DNA of 64,000 bases, from NCBI RefSeq assembly GCF_000300815.1, contig NZ_AMRX01000006.1:372001-436000 (forward strand), read 5' to 3'. The notes beneath the pieces were generated by a model that saw nothing but the letters and a program-made list of their open reading frames with translations, was not told where the DNA came from and did not search any database. Each line of letters begins with the position of its first letter. Position 1 is the stretch's first letter. The position numbers and the translations under genes are program-made. Shown here piece by piece: positions 1-8,806 of the stretch. This DNA is from Gayadomonas joobiniege G7. GTDB taxonomy: Bacteria; Pseudomonadota; Gammaproteobacteria; Enterobacterales; Alteromonadaceae.

Positions 1-1
1 A

Positions 2-961
2 GTCACCCAAGGTGAGCCCTGTGCCGCTTATATTGGTCCAGCGGGTGCCGGCCACTATGTTAAAATGGTTCACAATGGCATTGAATACGCCGACATGCAG
101 TTAATTTGTGAGGCTTACCAAACGTTAAGAACCGCATTAGACCTGCAACCAAAAGAAATTGCCGAGATCTTTAGAGCTTGGAACAAAGGTCCATTAAATA
201 GCTATTTGATCGAAATATCAGCAGAAGTACTTGCTCAAGACGATCCTGTTACCGGTGAGCCAATTGTTGATAAAATTTTAGATGTAGCTGGACAAAAAGG
301 CACAGGATTATGGACAGCATTAAGTAGTTTAGAAATCGGCTCTCCAGCAATGGCAGTCACTGCTTCTGTTTACGCCCGTGGTCTATCAGGATTAAAAGAT
401 AACCGAGTTAAAGCCGCTAAAATACTATCAGGTCCAGCAGAAACTAAAGTATGTGATAGCGAAAAAGAAGCGTTTATTAAACGAGTTCATGACGCACTTT
501 ATTGTTCAAAAATCTGTGCATACGCGCAAGGTTTTGAATTAATGAAAAAGCAAGGTGAATTACAAGGTTGGGACTTAGACTTTGCCGCCATTGCTAAAAT
601 TTGGCGCGCGGGCTGTATTATTCGAGCAGTTTTTTTGCAGTCAATTACCGATGCGTTTAATAAAAACCAAGATCTTGAAAATCTATTAATGGACGACTTT
701 TTTGCCAGCCAAATTGACAGTTTCCAAGCAAACTGGCGCGAGTCTATTGTTGATGGTGTGCGTTTAGGTGTTCCTATGCCATGTTTTACTTCGTCATTAT
801 CTTATTACGATAGCTACCGAAGTGAAACAACTGCCGCTAACCTGTTACAAGGTCAGCGTGACTTTTTCGGCTCTCATACCTTTGAAAGAACCGATCAGCC
901 ACGTGGTGAGTTTTACCACATCAACTGGTCTGGCGATCGCGACCAAGTTCGCATTAAATAA
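2..961 (+). CDS. gnd: 6-phosphogluconate dehydrogenase, decarboxylating (3' part)
   Basis: Oxidises 6-phosphogluconate to ribulose 5-phosphate plus CO2 with NADP+ in the cytosolic pentose phosphate pathway. The reading frame is open from base 2, so the gene begins outside the window and the NADP-binding Rossmann domain is missing; about 319 C-terminal residues remain. The substrate-binding segment AGHYVKMVHNGIEY is visible at the start; its Lys is the family's catalytic lysine. The all-helical C-terminal domain follows, including ARGLSGLKDNR and a tail with FFGSHTFERTD. The Met at base 65 is internal and not the true start. Downstream is a non-coding stretch with a REP-like hairpin. The assignment is secure; only the 5' end is unseen. 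Confidence 0.96.
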   Translation, partial: VTQGEPCAAYIGPAGAGHYVKMVHNGIEYADMQLICEAYQTLRTALDLQPKEIAEIFRAWNKGPLNSYLIEISAEVLAQDDPVTGEPIVDKILDVAGQKGTGLWTALSSLEIGSPAMAVTASVYARGLSGLKDNRVKAAKILSGPAETKVCDSEKEAFIKRVHDALYCSKICAYAQGFELMKKQGELQGWDLDFAAIAKIWRAGCIIRAVFLQSITDAFNKNQDLENLLMDDFFASQIDSFQANWRESIVDGVRLGVPMPCFTSSLSYYDSYRSETTAANLLQGQRDFFGSHTFERTDQPRGEFYHINWSGDRDQVRIK

Positions 962-1006
962 TCGCATTTTTAACAACCGATCCCGCGCCAATCTTATCGA
1001 CTGGCG

Positions 1007-1033
1007 GTTGGCACCGCCAACGGCGTTGCCAAC
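1007..1033. repeat. REP-like hairpin downstream of gnd
   Basis: An inverted repeat GTTGGC...GCCAAC with a GC-rich centre, directly after gnd. It is a variant of the hairpin family found at about 1.88, 51.45, 53.42 and 60-63 kb. The 962-1155 gap also holds a diverged copy (near 1074) of the ATGTCCAGTGTCAACCG motif that recurs at 2181 and 2324. No gene is supported in this gap. Confidence 0.6.
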
Positions 1034-1155
1034 AAGTCGCAAACGCTCGCGGCGTTCGCAAAACAGTGCGCTATGTCCAGCGTCAACCGTATCTCTCGGT
1101 CTTGTTTGCTGCCCATCTATACGCAACTAATCAAGTTGTTGGCAAAATTGTTTAA

Positions 1156-1689
1156 TTAATGCTGCCACTCTTGTTCTAAAAACTCAGCGTTACCGTTTTC
1201 GAGTTTTACTTCATATTTGGCTTCGTTACCCGAATCATCTCGTGTATAAAATTCATAGATGACTTCGCCTGTGGTTTGTTCACTTTCGATAATACGTTTG
1301 GCTTTGATGTTTGGGTATTTAGCTTGCAGGGCCTCAACGACCTTTTGCGGAGTTTCTTGTATCCTTAGGTCACGTTGGATCTCAACAATTTCCCATTGAC
1401 CATCCCGCAACATCATATCAAATTCTATCTCATTGCCATTTTTGTCCAAACCTTCAATGTCGATGTAGGTATTACCATGTTTAAATTCTTTTTCGGCTTC
1501 TTTAGGTGTAAAACCTGGCCGTGCTTGTTTAATTACTTCTTTAGCTTGTGCAGGGATCTCTTCCAGCGTGAGTTCAACCTTTTCGTGTAAGCTCGCACCT
1601 ATTTGTTCCTGATCAGTACATGAGGCAAAAGTGGTCATTGCAACAGAGACTAATAATACCGACTGTAATGATTTCATGTTAGCTTTCAT
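1156..1689 (-). CDS. PepSY-like domain lipoprotein
   Basis: A predicted envelope lipoprotein of 177 residues. The start at 1689 was chosen because AGGAG (1695-1699, minus strand) lies 5 nt upstream and the protein then begins with a compact lipoprotein signal peptide ending in FASC (Cys24 as lipidation site). An upstream in-frame Met at 1743 would put a poor extension before the signal. The rest shows two repeat-like segments of the PepSY type: 'EIPAQAKEVIKQARPGF' followed by a strand-rich stretch, then 'TPQKVVEALQAKYPNIKA' followed by another. PepSY-like domains of this kind are periplasmic and of unclear biochemical role; protease inhibition or ligand binding has been proposed. It stands alone between repeat-bearing gaps, so context adds nothing. 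Confidence 0.7.
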   Translation of the reverse strand: MKANMKSLQSVLLVSVAMTTFASCTDQEQIGASLHEKVELTLEEIPAQAKEVIKQARPGFTPKEAEKEFKHGNTYIDIEGLDKNGNEIEFDMMLRDGQWEIVEIQRDLRIQETPQKVVEALQAKYPNIKAKRIIESEQTTGEVIYEFYTRDDSGNEAKYEVKLENGNAEFLEQEWQH

Positions 1690-1881
1690 TTTAACTCCTG
1701 TATTAACATTGATTTTAAATTGTTTTACAAAATGGTAGATCAAAATTCAATTAATAGCTACATATTGTCAATCAATAAATGATTACTGGAGTAAAAATAA
1801 AAGAAATTGCCCGTCACTGACGACGTCGTGCACTATGCTGATCGCACTGTCGGTAATTTCCTCAAAAAGCCGCAAACGTAG

Positions 1882-1908
1882 GTTGGCTCCGCCAACGGCG
1901 TTGCCAAC
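1882..1908. repeat. REP-like hairpin
   Basis: Inverted repeat GTTGGC...GCCAAC preceded by GTAG (GTAGGTTGGCTCC...). This is the same head-plus-hairpin layout as the GTAGGTCGGCTCC elements at 53.4 and 60-63 kb, with T for C at one stem position and the compensating change on the other arm. Confidence 0.65.
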
Positions 1909-2176
1909 AAGCCGATCACCGCCGTAGGCGTTGGCGACATTTCCGAAATAGTCAATTCGATTGTTTTTAGCCGATGGGCAATAGTCTCGCGCGAGCCGGT
2001 TTAATGTCGATAAGGTTGGCGCTGGATCGTTTGCGAGAAATGCGTCACCAGCAAGGAGGCTGGTGTCGAGCCTATAGGGGCGAAGTTTGCAAAACTGAGC
2101 GCGCAAGCAGGAGCTGAAGCCGGGCTTAAGCGAGGATAAGATATCCGAAGCTTAAGGGTTTACGGCGTCATTTGGA

Positions 2177-2392
2177 GTAAATGTCCAGTGTCAACCGCGG
2201 CCACGAGCGCGCATAGGGTTGCGCATGGTTGTTCGTCGATCAATGCAGGTTCAGCGGTGTTTGCAGTTGTTCGCAACGCCTGCGGCGGTGCGCACCTACG
2301 CTTTTCTGCGGCTTTTGACGTAAATGTCCAGTGTCAACCGCGGCAACGAGCGTGTTTGTGACTTGTCGCCAACGCCTGCGGCGGTGGGCGAC
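2177..2392. repeat. Tandem duplication with 143-bp period
   Basis: The sequence GTAAATGTCCAGTGTCAACC occurs at 2177 and again at 2320, exactly 143 bp apart. Each copy is followed by CGCGGC(C/A)ACGAGCG and later by a hairpin of the AACGCCTGCGGCGGTG type ending in ACCTACG (2269-2295 and 2365-2392). So two copies of a composite unit (conserved leader plus REP-like hairpin) lie in tandem; the second hairpin, GTCGCC...GGCGAC, belongs to the second hairpin class of this window. Confidence 0.65.
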
Positions 2393-2451
2393 CTACGAAA
2401 GACGTGAGTCGTAAGCCAATACCTCAAGGCAGGGCCTGATCTTGGGGGAGC

Positions 2452-2481
2452 AAATAACCGCCGGCTGAGCGGCGATTATTT
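2452..2481 (-). terminator. Probable asnS terminator
   Basis: On the minus strand AAATAATCGCCG and CGGCGGTTATTT form a 12-bp stem with one G-T wobble and a 6-nt loop, ending in TTATTT, 17 bases past the asnS stop codon. The wobble pairs only on the minus strand (C-A mismatch on the other), favouring asnS as the user. No long U-run follows, so efficiency is uncertain. Confidence 0.55.
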
Positions 2482-2498
2482 GTAGATTTGACGAATGT

Positions 2499-3893
2499 TT
2501 AAAAGCTTGCGCTTTTGGGTGCGCGTGGGAATGGGATAACATCGCGTACGTTTTGTACACCCGTTACATAAGCGACTAATCGCTCAAAACCTAAACCGAA
2601 TCCACCATGCGGCACACTGCCATAGCGGCGTAAATCACGATACCAATAATAATCGGCCGGATCTAACGACATCTCCTGCATTCGCATATCTAAAATGTCC
2701 AAACGTTCTTCACGTTGACTGCCACCTATAATTTCCCCTATGCCGGGTGCTAATACATCCATAGCCGCAACAGTTTTGAGATCATCATTTAAACGCATAT
2801 AAAACGCTTTAATGTCTTTTGGATAATTTTGCAAAATCACGGGTCCACCAACATGTTTTTCGGCTAAATAACGCTCGTGTTCAGACGACAAGTCGATACC
2901 CCATTCAACTGGGAACTCAAATTTCTGCCCCGAATTTTGTAAAATCTCGATCGCATCCGTGTAATCCATACGCACAAATTCAGATTCAGACAAACTTTTT
3001 AAACGATCAATAACCCCTTTTTGCACTCGTAAATCAAAAAATTCCAAATCATCCATGCGCTCTTTAAGAACCGCTTTAAACACATACTTCAACATGGCTT
3101 CAGCGCAGCTCGCGACTTGGCTTAAATCGGCAAACGCAATTTCGGGTTCAACCATCCAAAACTCAGCAAGGTGACGGCTGGTATTTGAATTTTCAGCTCT
3201 AAACGTAGGTCCAAAAGTATACACTTTAGACAAAGCACAGGCATAAGTTTCTACATTAAGCTGACCAGATACGGTTAAAAAAGTTTCTTTACCAAAAAAG
3301 TCTTCACTAAAGTCAACTTCACCTTTATCAGTCATGGGTGGGTTTACAGTATCTAAAGTTGAAACTCTGAACATTTCACCAGCCCCTTCGGTATCACTGG
3401 CTGTGATTATCGGAGTTGCGATCCACTGAAAACCATTTTCATGAAAAAATCTATGGATAGCTTGAGCTAAACAGTTACGCACTCGGGTCACAGCACCAAT
3501 TAAATTGGTGCGCGGACGTAAGTGAGCATGTTCTCGTAAATACTCAACAGAGTGGCGTTTCGGTGCCATAGGATAGGTATCCGGATCTTCAACTAAGCCA
3601 ACAATATGAATATCATCAGCAACAATTTCAAACGCCTGACCTTTGCCTTTTGATTCTACTAACTCACCTGTCACTTCTAACGAACAACTCGTGGTTAATT
3701 TAGTGATCTCAGCATAATTTTCCAATTTATTGTCAGCTACGATTTGAATTGGATCAAAACATGATCCATCATGTAAGTTGATAAATGAAAAATTGGGGTT
3801 GCTGCGAACGGTTCTAATCCAACCTTTAATAGTAACTTTTTGCCCAATTTGCTGTTTGCCTGCTAGCAGATCACTGATTGCAGTATGACTCAT
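2499..3893 (-). CDS. asnS: Asparaginyl-tRNA synthetase
   Basis: Charges tRNA(Asn) with asparagine in an ATP-dependent cytosolic reaction. At 464 residues it matches the usual bacterial size. An N-terminal OB-fold anticodon-binding domain ([20 protein letters not shown], about residues 20-40 onward) precedes the class II catalytic core: motif 2 with [20 protein letters not shown] and motif 3 with [16 protein letters not shown] near the C-terminus. The [15 protein letters not shown] form is typical of AsnRS rather than AspRS. It is a single-gene unit with a likely hairpin terminator just downstream. Nothing is missing or unusual. Confidence 0.98.
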   Translation of the reverse strand: MSHTAISDLLAGKQQIGQKVTIKGWIRTVRSNPNFSFINLHDGSCFDPIQIVADNKLENYAEITKLTTSCSLEVTGELVESKGKGQAFEIVADDIHIVGLVEDPDTYPMAPKRHSVEYLREHAHLRPRTNLIGAVTRVRNCLAQAIHRFFHENGFQWIATPIITASDTEGAGEMFRVSTLDTVNPPMTDKGEVDFSEDFFGKETFLTVSGQLNVETYACALSKVYTFGPTFRAENSNTSRHLAEFWMVEPEIAFADLSQVASCAEAMLKYVFKAVLKERMDDLEFFDLRVQKGVIDRLKSLSESEFVRMDYTDAIEILQNSGQKFEFPVEWGIDLSSEHERYLAEKHVGGPVILQNYPKDIKAFYMRLNDDLKTVAAMDVLAPGIGEIIGGSQREERLDILDMRMQEMSLDPADYYWYRDLRRYGSVPHGGFGLGFERLVAYVTGVQNVRDVIPFPRAPKSASF

Positions 3894-3980
3894 GTCAGGT
3901 ATGCTCCGGAATATTTTGTTTTAATCTTTAACTGAAGGCGATATGTTACCGATTGCGCGGTGATAAACAAGCATTTAACG

Positions 3981-4349
3981 ATGAAAAAAAGACAAAACGA
4001 GCGACGTAAAAAAACAGATCAGGTTATTTTATGGCGTCATTACATTAATATTCTCTGTTGGCTGAGCTTATGTTTAAGTTTAGTCTGGTTATGGTTGGCT
4101 GCGCCCGATCGAGTGCCAGGTTATGCGAGATATAAAGAAGTTGAATCCAGTTTTAGATTAGAGTGGGCAAGTGGATATCTCGATTTGTTATCGATTCAAC
4201 TAATCTGTTGTATTTTATTATCTTGCATTGGTATTTGGCTTAATTTAAAACGACTTAAACGCAGTACTGATCATTTTCATATAAACGTCCCTGTCATCTT
4301 GGCTACGAGTGTTGCTGCTTTTGGTTGGGTTAAACTGGCGCTAAGTTAA
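3981..4349 (+). CDS. Small multi-spanning membrane protein, function unknown
   Basis: A 122-residue protein I do not recognise by family. A very basic N-terminus (KKRQNERRKK) precedes three hydrophobic segments, about residues 21-41, 68-88 and 102-121, with a charged loop (RLKRSTDHFH) between the second and third. By the positive-inside rule the N-terminus is probably cytoplasmic. The ATG at 3981 was chosen over an in-frame GTG at 3960; no strong ribosome-binding site supports either. Its stop overlaps the convergent bioA stop by 4 nt. The compact packing and plausible topology argue for a real gene, but no function can be given. Confidence 0.6.
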   Translation: MKKRQNERRKKTDQVILWRHYINILCWLSLCLSLVWLWLAAPDRVPGYARYKEVESSFRLEWASGYLDLLSIQLICCILLSCIGIWLNLKRLKRSTDHFHINVPVILATSVAAFGWVKLALS

Positions 4350-5635
4350 CCCTCTGTTTTATCGTTTGGACATTCAAGCCAGCTCTTAATGGCTTTTGCT
4401 AATCGTTTTATATCCGCTCTTTGGCTAATGTAAGGCGGCATTAAATAAACTAAACGACCAAAAGGTCTGATCCAGACACCACAGTCAACAAAATGCGCTT
4501 GAATCTTTTGCATATCCACTGGATTTTTGAGTTCAACCACGCCAATTGCCCCCAATACTCGCACTTCATCAACTTGCGGATAGTCAGCGAGCGGCTGTAA
4601 CCATTCATTTAACCAGTTTTCTATTTGTTTTACTTGTAGCGCCCAATCATTTTTAAATAAAAGACTGATTGCGGCATTAGCCACTGCACACGCGAGCGGA
4701 TTGCCCATAAATGTAGGCCCGTGCATAAACACCCCAGCTTGGCCCTTGCAAATGCCGTTGGCCACTTTTTCAGTTGTTAGGGTAGCCGCTAACGTCATAT
4801 ATCCTCCGGTTAACGCTTTGCCCAAACACAAAATATCTGGGCTGATATTCGCCCATTCACAAGCAAAAAGTTTACCTGTGCGGCCAAAACCAGTGGCGAT
4901 CTCGTCCGCTATCAATAAAACATCATAACGCTCGCATAGTCGCTTTAACTCGGTCAAATATTGAGGATGATAAAAACGCATGCCACCTGCACCTTGAACA
5001 ATTGGTTCAATGATGATGGCGGCAATTTCATTATGATATCGAGCAAGTCTGCTTTCCATTTCGACCATCGCCTCTGGCGTAAATGATTGTTTAAAACCAG
5101 CGGCAGGCGATTCAACAAAGTGATGTTTTTGTAACACCTTATTAAATAAGTTGTGCATACCATTCACAGGATCACAAACAGACATAGCGGCAAAAGTGTC
5201 ACCATGATAGCCGTTTCGCACCGTCAATAGTTTGCTTTTTTGCGGCTTGCCCTCACTGTGCCAATACTGCACCGCCATCTTGATTGCCACTTCAACACTA
5301 ATTGATCCTGAATCGGCTAAAAATACCTTATCTAAACCAGCTGGCGTTAGCTCAACTAATTTTTTACATAAATCAATCGCTGGCTGATGGGTTAAACCGC
5401 CAAACATCACATGCGACATCTTTTCTGTTTGGCTGTGAATCGCTTGATTTAGCTCAGGATGATTATAACCATGGATCGCAGCCCACCAGCTGGACATGCC
5501 ATCAATTAAATAACGGCCATCTTCTAGCACTATTTTATTTTCATAAGCGCGGCTCACCGGGTATACCGGTAAAGGTTTTGTTAACGAGGTATAAGGATGC
5601 CAAATATGGGTCTGATCAAACTTTAAATCCATCAT
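4346..5635 (-). CDS. bioA: Adenosylmethionine-8-amino-7-oxononanoate aminotransferase
   Basis: PLP enzyme that converts KAPA to DAPA with S-adenosylmethionine as amino donor, the third step of biotin ring assembly. The 429 residues are full length. Visible are the N-terminal HIWHPYTS, the DGMSSWWAAIHGYNHP substrate-pocket motif, IADEIATGFGRTGKLFACEW, and the PLP-binding Lys273 in CLGKALTGGYM. Either of two tandem ATGs (5635, 5632) could start it; there is no clear Shine-Dalgarno. It is transcribed away from bioB across a 105-bp gap holding a BirA-operator-like palindrome, as in enterobacteria. Confidence 0.97.
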   Translation of the reverse strand: MMDLKFDQTHIWHPYTSLTKPLPVYPVSRAYENKIVLEDGRYLIDGMSSWWAAIHGYNHPELNQAIHSQTEKMSHVMFGGLTHQPAIDLCKKLVELTPAGLDKVFLADSGSISVEVAIKMAVQYWHSEGKPQKSKLLTVRNGYHGDTFAAMSVCDPVNGMHNLFNKVLQKHHFVESPAAGFKQSFTPEAMVEMESRLARYHNEIAAIIIEPIVQGAGGMRFYHPQYLTELKRLCERYDVLLIADEIATGFGRTGKLFACEWANISPDILCLGKALTGGYMTLAATLTTEKVANGICKGQAGVFMHGPTFMGNPLACAVANAAISLLFKNDWALQVKQIENWLNEWLQPLADYPQVDEVRVLGAIGVVELKNPVDMQKIQAHFVDCGVWIRPFGRLVYLMPPYISQRADIKRLAKAIKSWLECPNDKTEG

Positions 5636-5653
5636 TGTTTAATATTTAACCAC

Positions 5654-5686
5654 CTGTAATCTTTTGTTATTTGATTTGGTTGACAG
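5654..5686. promoter_or_regulatory. Candidate BirA operator between bioA and bioB
   Basis: CTGTAATCT (5654-5662), a 15-bp spacer, then GGTTGACAG (5678-5686). Against the known BirA operator TTGTAAACC-N14-16-GGTTTACAA the left arm matches 6/9 and the right 7/9 with correct spacing, and it sits in the divergent bioA/bioB promoter region where BirA acts in other gammaproteobacteria. Biotinoyl-AMP-bound BirA would shut both arms. Confidence 0.6.
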
Positions 5687-5740
5687 TCTAACCGAGATAA
5701 TTAAACTAGCAACTAAATAATTAATAAGGTCAATCAAACA

Positions 5741-6790
5741 ATGCAACCTGTTATCCGCCACGATTGGACGTTGGAAGAAATTCAAGCGCTATTCAAACTA
5801 CCATTTAACGATTTATTATTTAAAGCTCATAGCACCCACAGGGCCTACTTTAATGCCAACGAAGTGCAGGTAAGCACCTTGCTGTCGATTAAAACGGGCG
5901 CATGTCCAGAAGATTGTAAATACTGCCCACAAAGCGCCAGATACGATACTGGGTTGCATAAAGAAAAACTGTTAGAAGTCAAAAAAGTGCTGGAAAAAGC
6001 CAAACAGGCTAAAAAAAATGGCTCGACTCGCTTTTGTATGGGGGCCGCATGGCGTAACCCCAAAGATAGAGATATTCCTTATATCGTAGAAATGATCAAA
6101 GGCGTTCGGGCGCTTAATTTAGAAACCTGTATGACGTTAGGCATGTTAAGCCGTGAACAAGCGATTACATTGCAACAAGCCGGGTTAGATTATTACAACC
6201 ATAACCTCGACACTTCTCCCGAATATTATGGTGAAATCATTACCACCCGAACCTTTAAAGACCGACTTGATACGCTTGAAAATGTGCGTGCAAGTGGGAT
6301 GAAAGTTTGCAGTGGTGGGATTGTTGGTATGGGTGAAAAAGCCAGCGACCGGGCGGGTTTAATCCGCAGCTTAGCGAATTTAGACGCGCATCCTGAAAGT
6401 GTGCCTATTAATATGCTTGTTAGAGTTGAAGGCACACCATTGGCTGATAATCAGGATTTTGATCATCTTGAGTTTATTCGCACTATTGCTGTCGCGCGCA
6501 TCGTTTTGCCTAAATCTTATGTGCGCTTGTCGGCTGGTCGAACCGAAATGAGTGAAGAAATGCAAGCAATGTGCTTTTTTGCCGGTGCCAATAGTATCTT
6601 TTATGGCGAAAAATTATTAACCACAGAAAACCCTGAAGCCAACTCAGACATGCAACTGTTTAAAAAACTTGGCATCCAGCCTGAACAGCGTCGAGGTTAT
6701 GATGATACAGTGACAGTTGCAGCTATATCAGAAGCCATTGGCGAAAGTCAAAACAAGGAAAGCGCTTTATTTTATAACGCAGCGTTGTAA
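5741..6790 (+). CDS. bioB: Biotin synthase
   Basis: Radical-SAM enzyme that inserts sulfur into dethiobiotin to make biotin. At 349 residues it is full length. The [4Fe-4S]/SAM motif CxxxCxxC is CPEDCKYC with Cys55, Cys59 and Cys62. Further conserved pieces are [43 protein letters not shown] and SYVRLSAGR, the last with the Arg that helps hold the [2Fe-2S] cluster that donates sulfur. First gene of bioBFCD, reading away from bioA; AAGGT lies about 11 nt upstream of the ATG. It depends on Fe-S assembly, encoded by the isc operon at 28 kb. Confidence 0.98.
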   Translation: MQPVIRHDWTLEEIQALFKLPFNDLLFKAHSTHRAYFNANEVQVSTLLSIKTGACPEDCKYCPQSARYDTGLHKEKLLEVKKVLEKAKQAKKNGSTRFCMGAAWRNPKDRDIPYIVEMIKGVRALNLETCMTLGMLSREQAITLQQAGLDYYNHNLDTSPEYYGEIITTRTFKDRLDTLENVRASGMKVCSGGIVGMGEKASDRAGLIRSLANLDAHPESVPINMLVRVEGTPLADNQDFDHLEFIRTIAVARIVLPKSYVRLSAGRTEMSEEMQAMCFFAGANSIFYGEKLLTTENPEANSDMQLFKKLGIQPEQRRGYDDTVTVAAISEAIGESQNKESALFYNAAL

Positions 6791-6795
6791 TTTTC

Positions 6796-8037
6796 ATGTT
6801 GCCTACAACGCTTGTTGATCAATTAGCGCAGCGCAAGCGCCAGTTCGGTTATCGAACGCGGGTTCCCGTTCAACCGCAAGGCAGTTGCATCCGTATCGGG
6901 CAAAGCACCTACGTGAATTTTTCTGGCAATGACTACTTAGGTTTGGCTTCCGATGAAACCCTGCTTAAAGATTGTCAGGCACTAAAATTAAATTTGGGCA
7001 GCACTGGGTCACCGTTAATTAACGGTTATCATCCGGCGCATTTAGCGTTAGAAGAAGCCCTTTGTGATTGGTTAGGATTTGACCGCTGTTTATTATTTAG
7101 CAGTGGCTTTTCTGTTAATGAGTGCGTGCTTAAAACTTTAATGCAAAACCCCAACGATGTGATACTGCAAGATAAACTCAACCATGCTTCGTTGATCGAC
7201 GGAGCACAGCAAGCAGTCGCTCAACATCAACGCTTTAAACACAATGACATGGCACATTTAGAATCTCGCCTAAAAAAAATTAATTGCTATTCTCTGGTGG
7301 TCAGTGAAGGGGTTTTTAGCATGGATGGCGATCAAGCACCGCTTGCACAGCTAACAAAACAATGCCACACATATCAAGCCGGTTTGATGATCGACGATGC
7401 ACACGGATTAGGCGTTTTAGGTGGGCAAGGGCAAGGTTCATTAGGTCAACAAAATATTTGCAGTCAGCAAGTCGATATTTTCACCGCAACTTTTGGCAAA
7501 GCGATTGGCAGCAGTGGCGCTTTTGTTGCTGGCAGTGACCAGTTAATTGAGTATTTAGTGAATCACGCGCGAAGTTATATCTTTAGCACGGCGTTTTCGC
7601 CATGGCAGGCAGCGGCAACCCATTTAGCGGTTAAAAAAGTCATTGCTGAAAGTTGGCGGCGTGAGCGTTTGCAACAAAATATCGTTTATTTTAAACAGCA
7701 AATGCAATTTTTTGAGCTCGCAGACACAGGCTCAAGCAGTCATATCCAACCAGTGATTGTTGGTAGCAATCAAACCGCACTGGCGTTAGCTGAGGACCTT
7801 AGGCGCAGCGGATTTTGGGTCACTGCTATTCGTCCACCAACAGTGCCGGTTGGACAAGCCCGAATTCGCATTACGTTAACCAGCCTGCATAAAAAATCCC
7901 AGATTCAAGCGCTGTGTAAACAGATAGCCGTTAGTTTAAAAAATCACAAATGTTTGCTTGAGCAATCTGACCTCAATGTTTTTTCTGATCTCAGTGACCA
8001 TAATAACTTTCAGGAGCCGAATAATGATTTGCAGTGA
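6796..8037 (+). CDS. bioF: 8-amino-7-oxononanoate synthase
   Basis: PLP-dependent condensation of pimeloyl-ACP (or -CoA) with alanine to KAPA, the first ring-forming step of biotin synthesis. Conserved segments are NDYLGLASDE, GSTGSPLINGYHPAHLALE, the QDKLNHASLIDGA loop, IDDAHGLGVLG, and the PLP Lys235 in ATFGKAIGSSGA. The protein has 413 residues, about 30 more than the E. coli enzyme; the extra is a polar C-terminal tail after the CKQIAVSL helix, and its coding sequence contains the bioC ribosome-binding site. The start lies 5 nt after bioB stops with no clear Shine-Dalgarno, suggesting translational coupling. Confidence 0.96.
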   Translation: MLPTTLVDQLAQRKRQFGYRTRVPVQPQGSCIRIGQSTYVNFSGNDYLGLASDETLLKDCQALKLNLGSTGSPLINGYHPAHLALEEALCDWLGFDRCLLFSSGFSVNECVLKTLMQNPNDVILQDKLNHASLIDGAQQAVAQHQRFKHNDMAHLESRLKKINCYSLVVSEGVFSMDGDQAPLAQLTKQCHTYQAGLMIDDAHGLGVLGGQGQGSLGQQNICSQQVDIFTATFGKAIGSSGAFVAGSDQLIEYLVNHARSYIFSTAFSPWQAAATHLAVKKVIAESWRRERLQQNIVYFKQQMQFFELADTGSSSHIQPVIVGSNQTALALAEDLRRSGFWVTAIRPPTVPVGQARIRITLTSLHKKSQIQALCKQIAVSLKNHKCLLEQSDLNVFSDLSDHNNFQEPNNDLQ

Positions 8038-8806
8038 ACCTGTTGGTAAACACGCTGTGTTTGTGCACCAGCATTTTTCGCGTGCCGCCAGCAGCTATGA
8101 CCAAGCAGCCCGTTTGCAAAAACAGGTGATTATCAACGCACTTAATTATTTGCCAAAATCGCCAGCACAGCATGCAGCGTACAGCTGTTTAGATATTGGT
8201 TGTGGCACTGGCAACTTGTTAAATCATGCTTCATTTTCAAATTATACAGGTGTTGACTTAGCCGCAGGCATGTTGCAGCGTGCAAGGTGCAAATTTCCGT
8301 TAAAAAATACTCAGTTTATCCGAGCAGACGCTCACCATTTACCGTTTAAACACGACAGTTTTGATTTAATTTTTTCGTCTTTGGTGGTGCAATGGTGCCA
8401 GTTAACAAAAGTATTAACCGAAGCTTATCGGGTGCTTAAACCTGGAGGGCGTTTTTTATTTACGTCACTCACCAAAGGCACATTGGCCGAACTGCAAAAT
8501 GCATTTTTAGCAATCGATCAGCAGACTCATGTAAACCAATTTATGTCTCAACCTGCACTGCAACAGTGCCTGCAAAACAGCAAATTTAATATCAAACAAT
8601 TAGATTTTGTGCAGCAGCAAACAGACTATCAAAATGTGATGGCATTATTGCAGGAACTTAAGTCTATTGGCGCGAATACTGTCATCAACGGACAGCCGCG
8701 AAATTTATCTCGTACAACCCTTAAACGCTTAGAAGATAACTACCCCAAAACTCATGGCCAGGTGCTAGCCAGCTGGCAATTAGTGTATTGTTTATTGGAA
8801 AAATAA
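8024..8806 (+). CDS. bioC: Malonyl-ACP O-methyltransferase
   Basis: SAM-dependent methyltransferase that caps malonyl-ACP as its methyl ester so the fatty-acid cycle can build the pimeloyl chain for biotin. The 260-residue product shows motif I CLDIGCGTGNLL, motif II-like FDLIFSSLVVQWC and a RVLKPGGRFLFTSL post-motif. The ATG at 8024 is preferred over an upstream in-frame start because AGGAG (8012-8016) lies 7 nt before it and the protein then begins as BioC proteins do, with a FSRAASSYDQAARLQ helix. It overlaps the end of bioF by 14 nt. A BioH-type esterase would be needed; none was positively identified here. Confidence 0.94.
   Translation: MICSEPVGKHAVFVHQHFSRAASSYDQAARLQKQVIINALNYLPKSPAQHAAYSCLDIGCGTGNLLNHASFSNYTGVDLAAGMLQRARCKFPLKNTQFIRADAHHLPFKHDSFDLIFSSLVVQWCQLTKVLTEAYRVLKPGGRFLFTSLTKGTLAELQNAFLAIDQQTHVNQFMSQPALQQCLQNSKFNIKQLDFVQQQTDYQNVMALLQELKSIGANTVINGQPRNLSRTTLKRLEDNYPKTHGQVLASWQLVYCLLEK

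Larger units (their letters stand above)
1740..2451. other. Gene-poor repeat-rich stretch
   Basis: About 700 bases with no credible gene; the open frames here run through repeats and match nothing recognisable. It contains a GTTGGC...GCCAAC hairpin at 1882-1908, a related half element near 1915-1940 (CACCGCC...GGCGTTGGCGAC), and a 143-bp tandem duplication described separately. Base composition is clearly more G+C-rich than the neighbouring genes. It may be a graveyard of REP-type elements or an eroded insertion. Confidence 0.55.

Noticed and set aside
845-1126. Open frames overlapping the end of gnd and the following gap on both strands
   Set aside because: They are antisense or out of frame to gnd and then read a repeat; nothing supports translation.
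1783-2106. Minus-strand open frame of about 107 codons in the repeat-rich gap upstream of asnS
   Set aside because: It runs through REP-like hairpins, has no ribosome-binding site and resembles no family; long open frames are expected in such GC-rich repeats.
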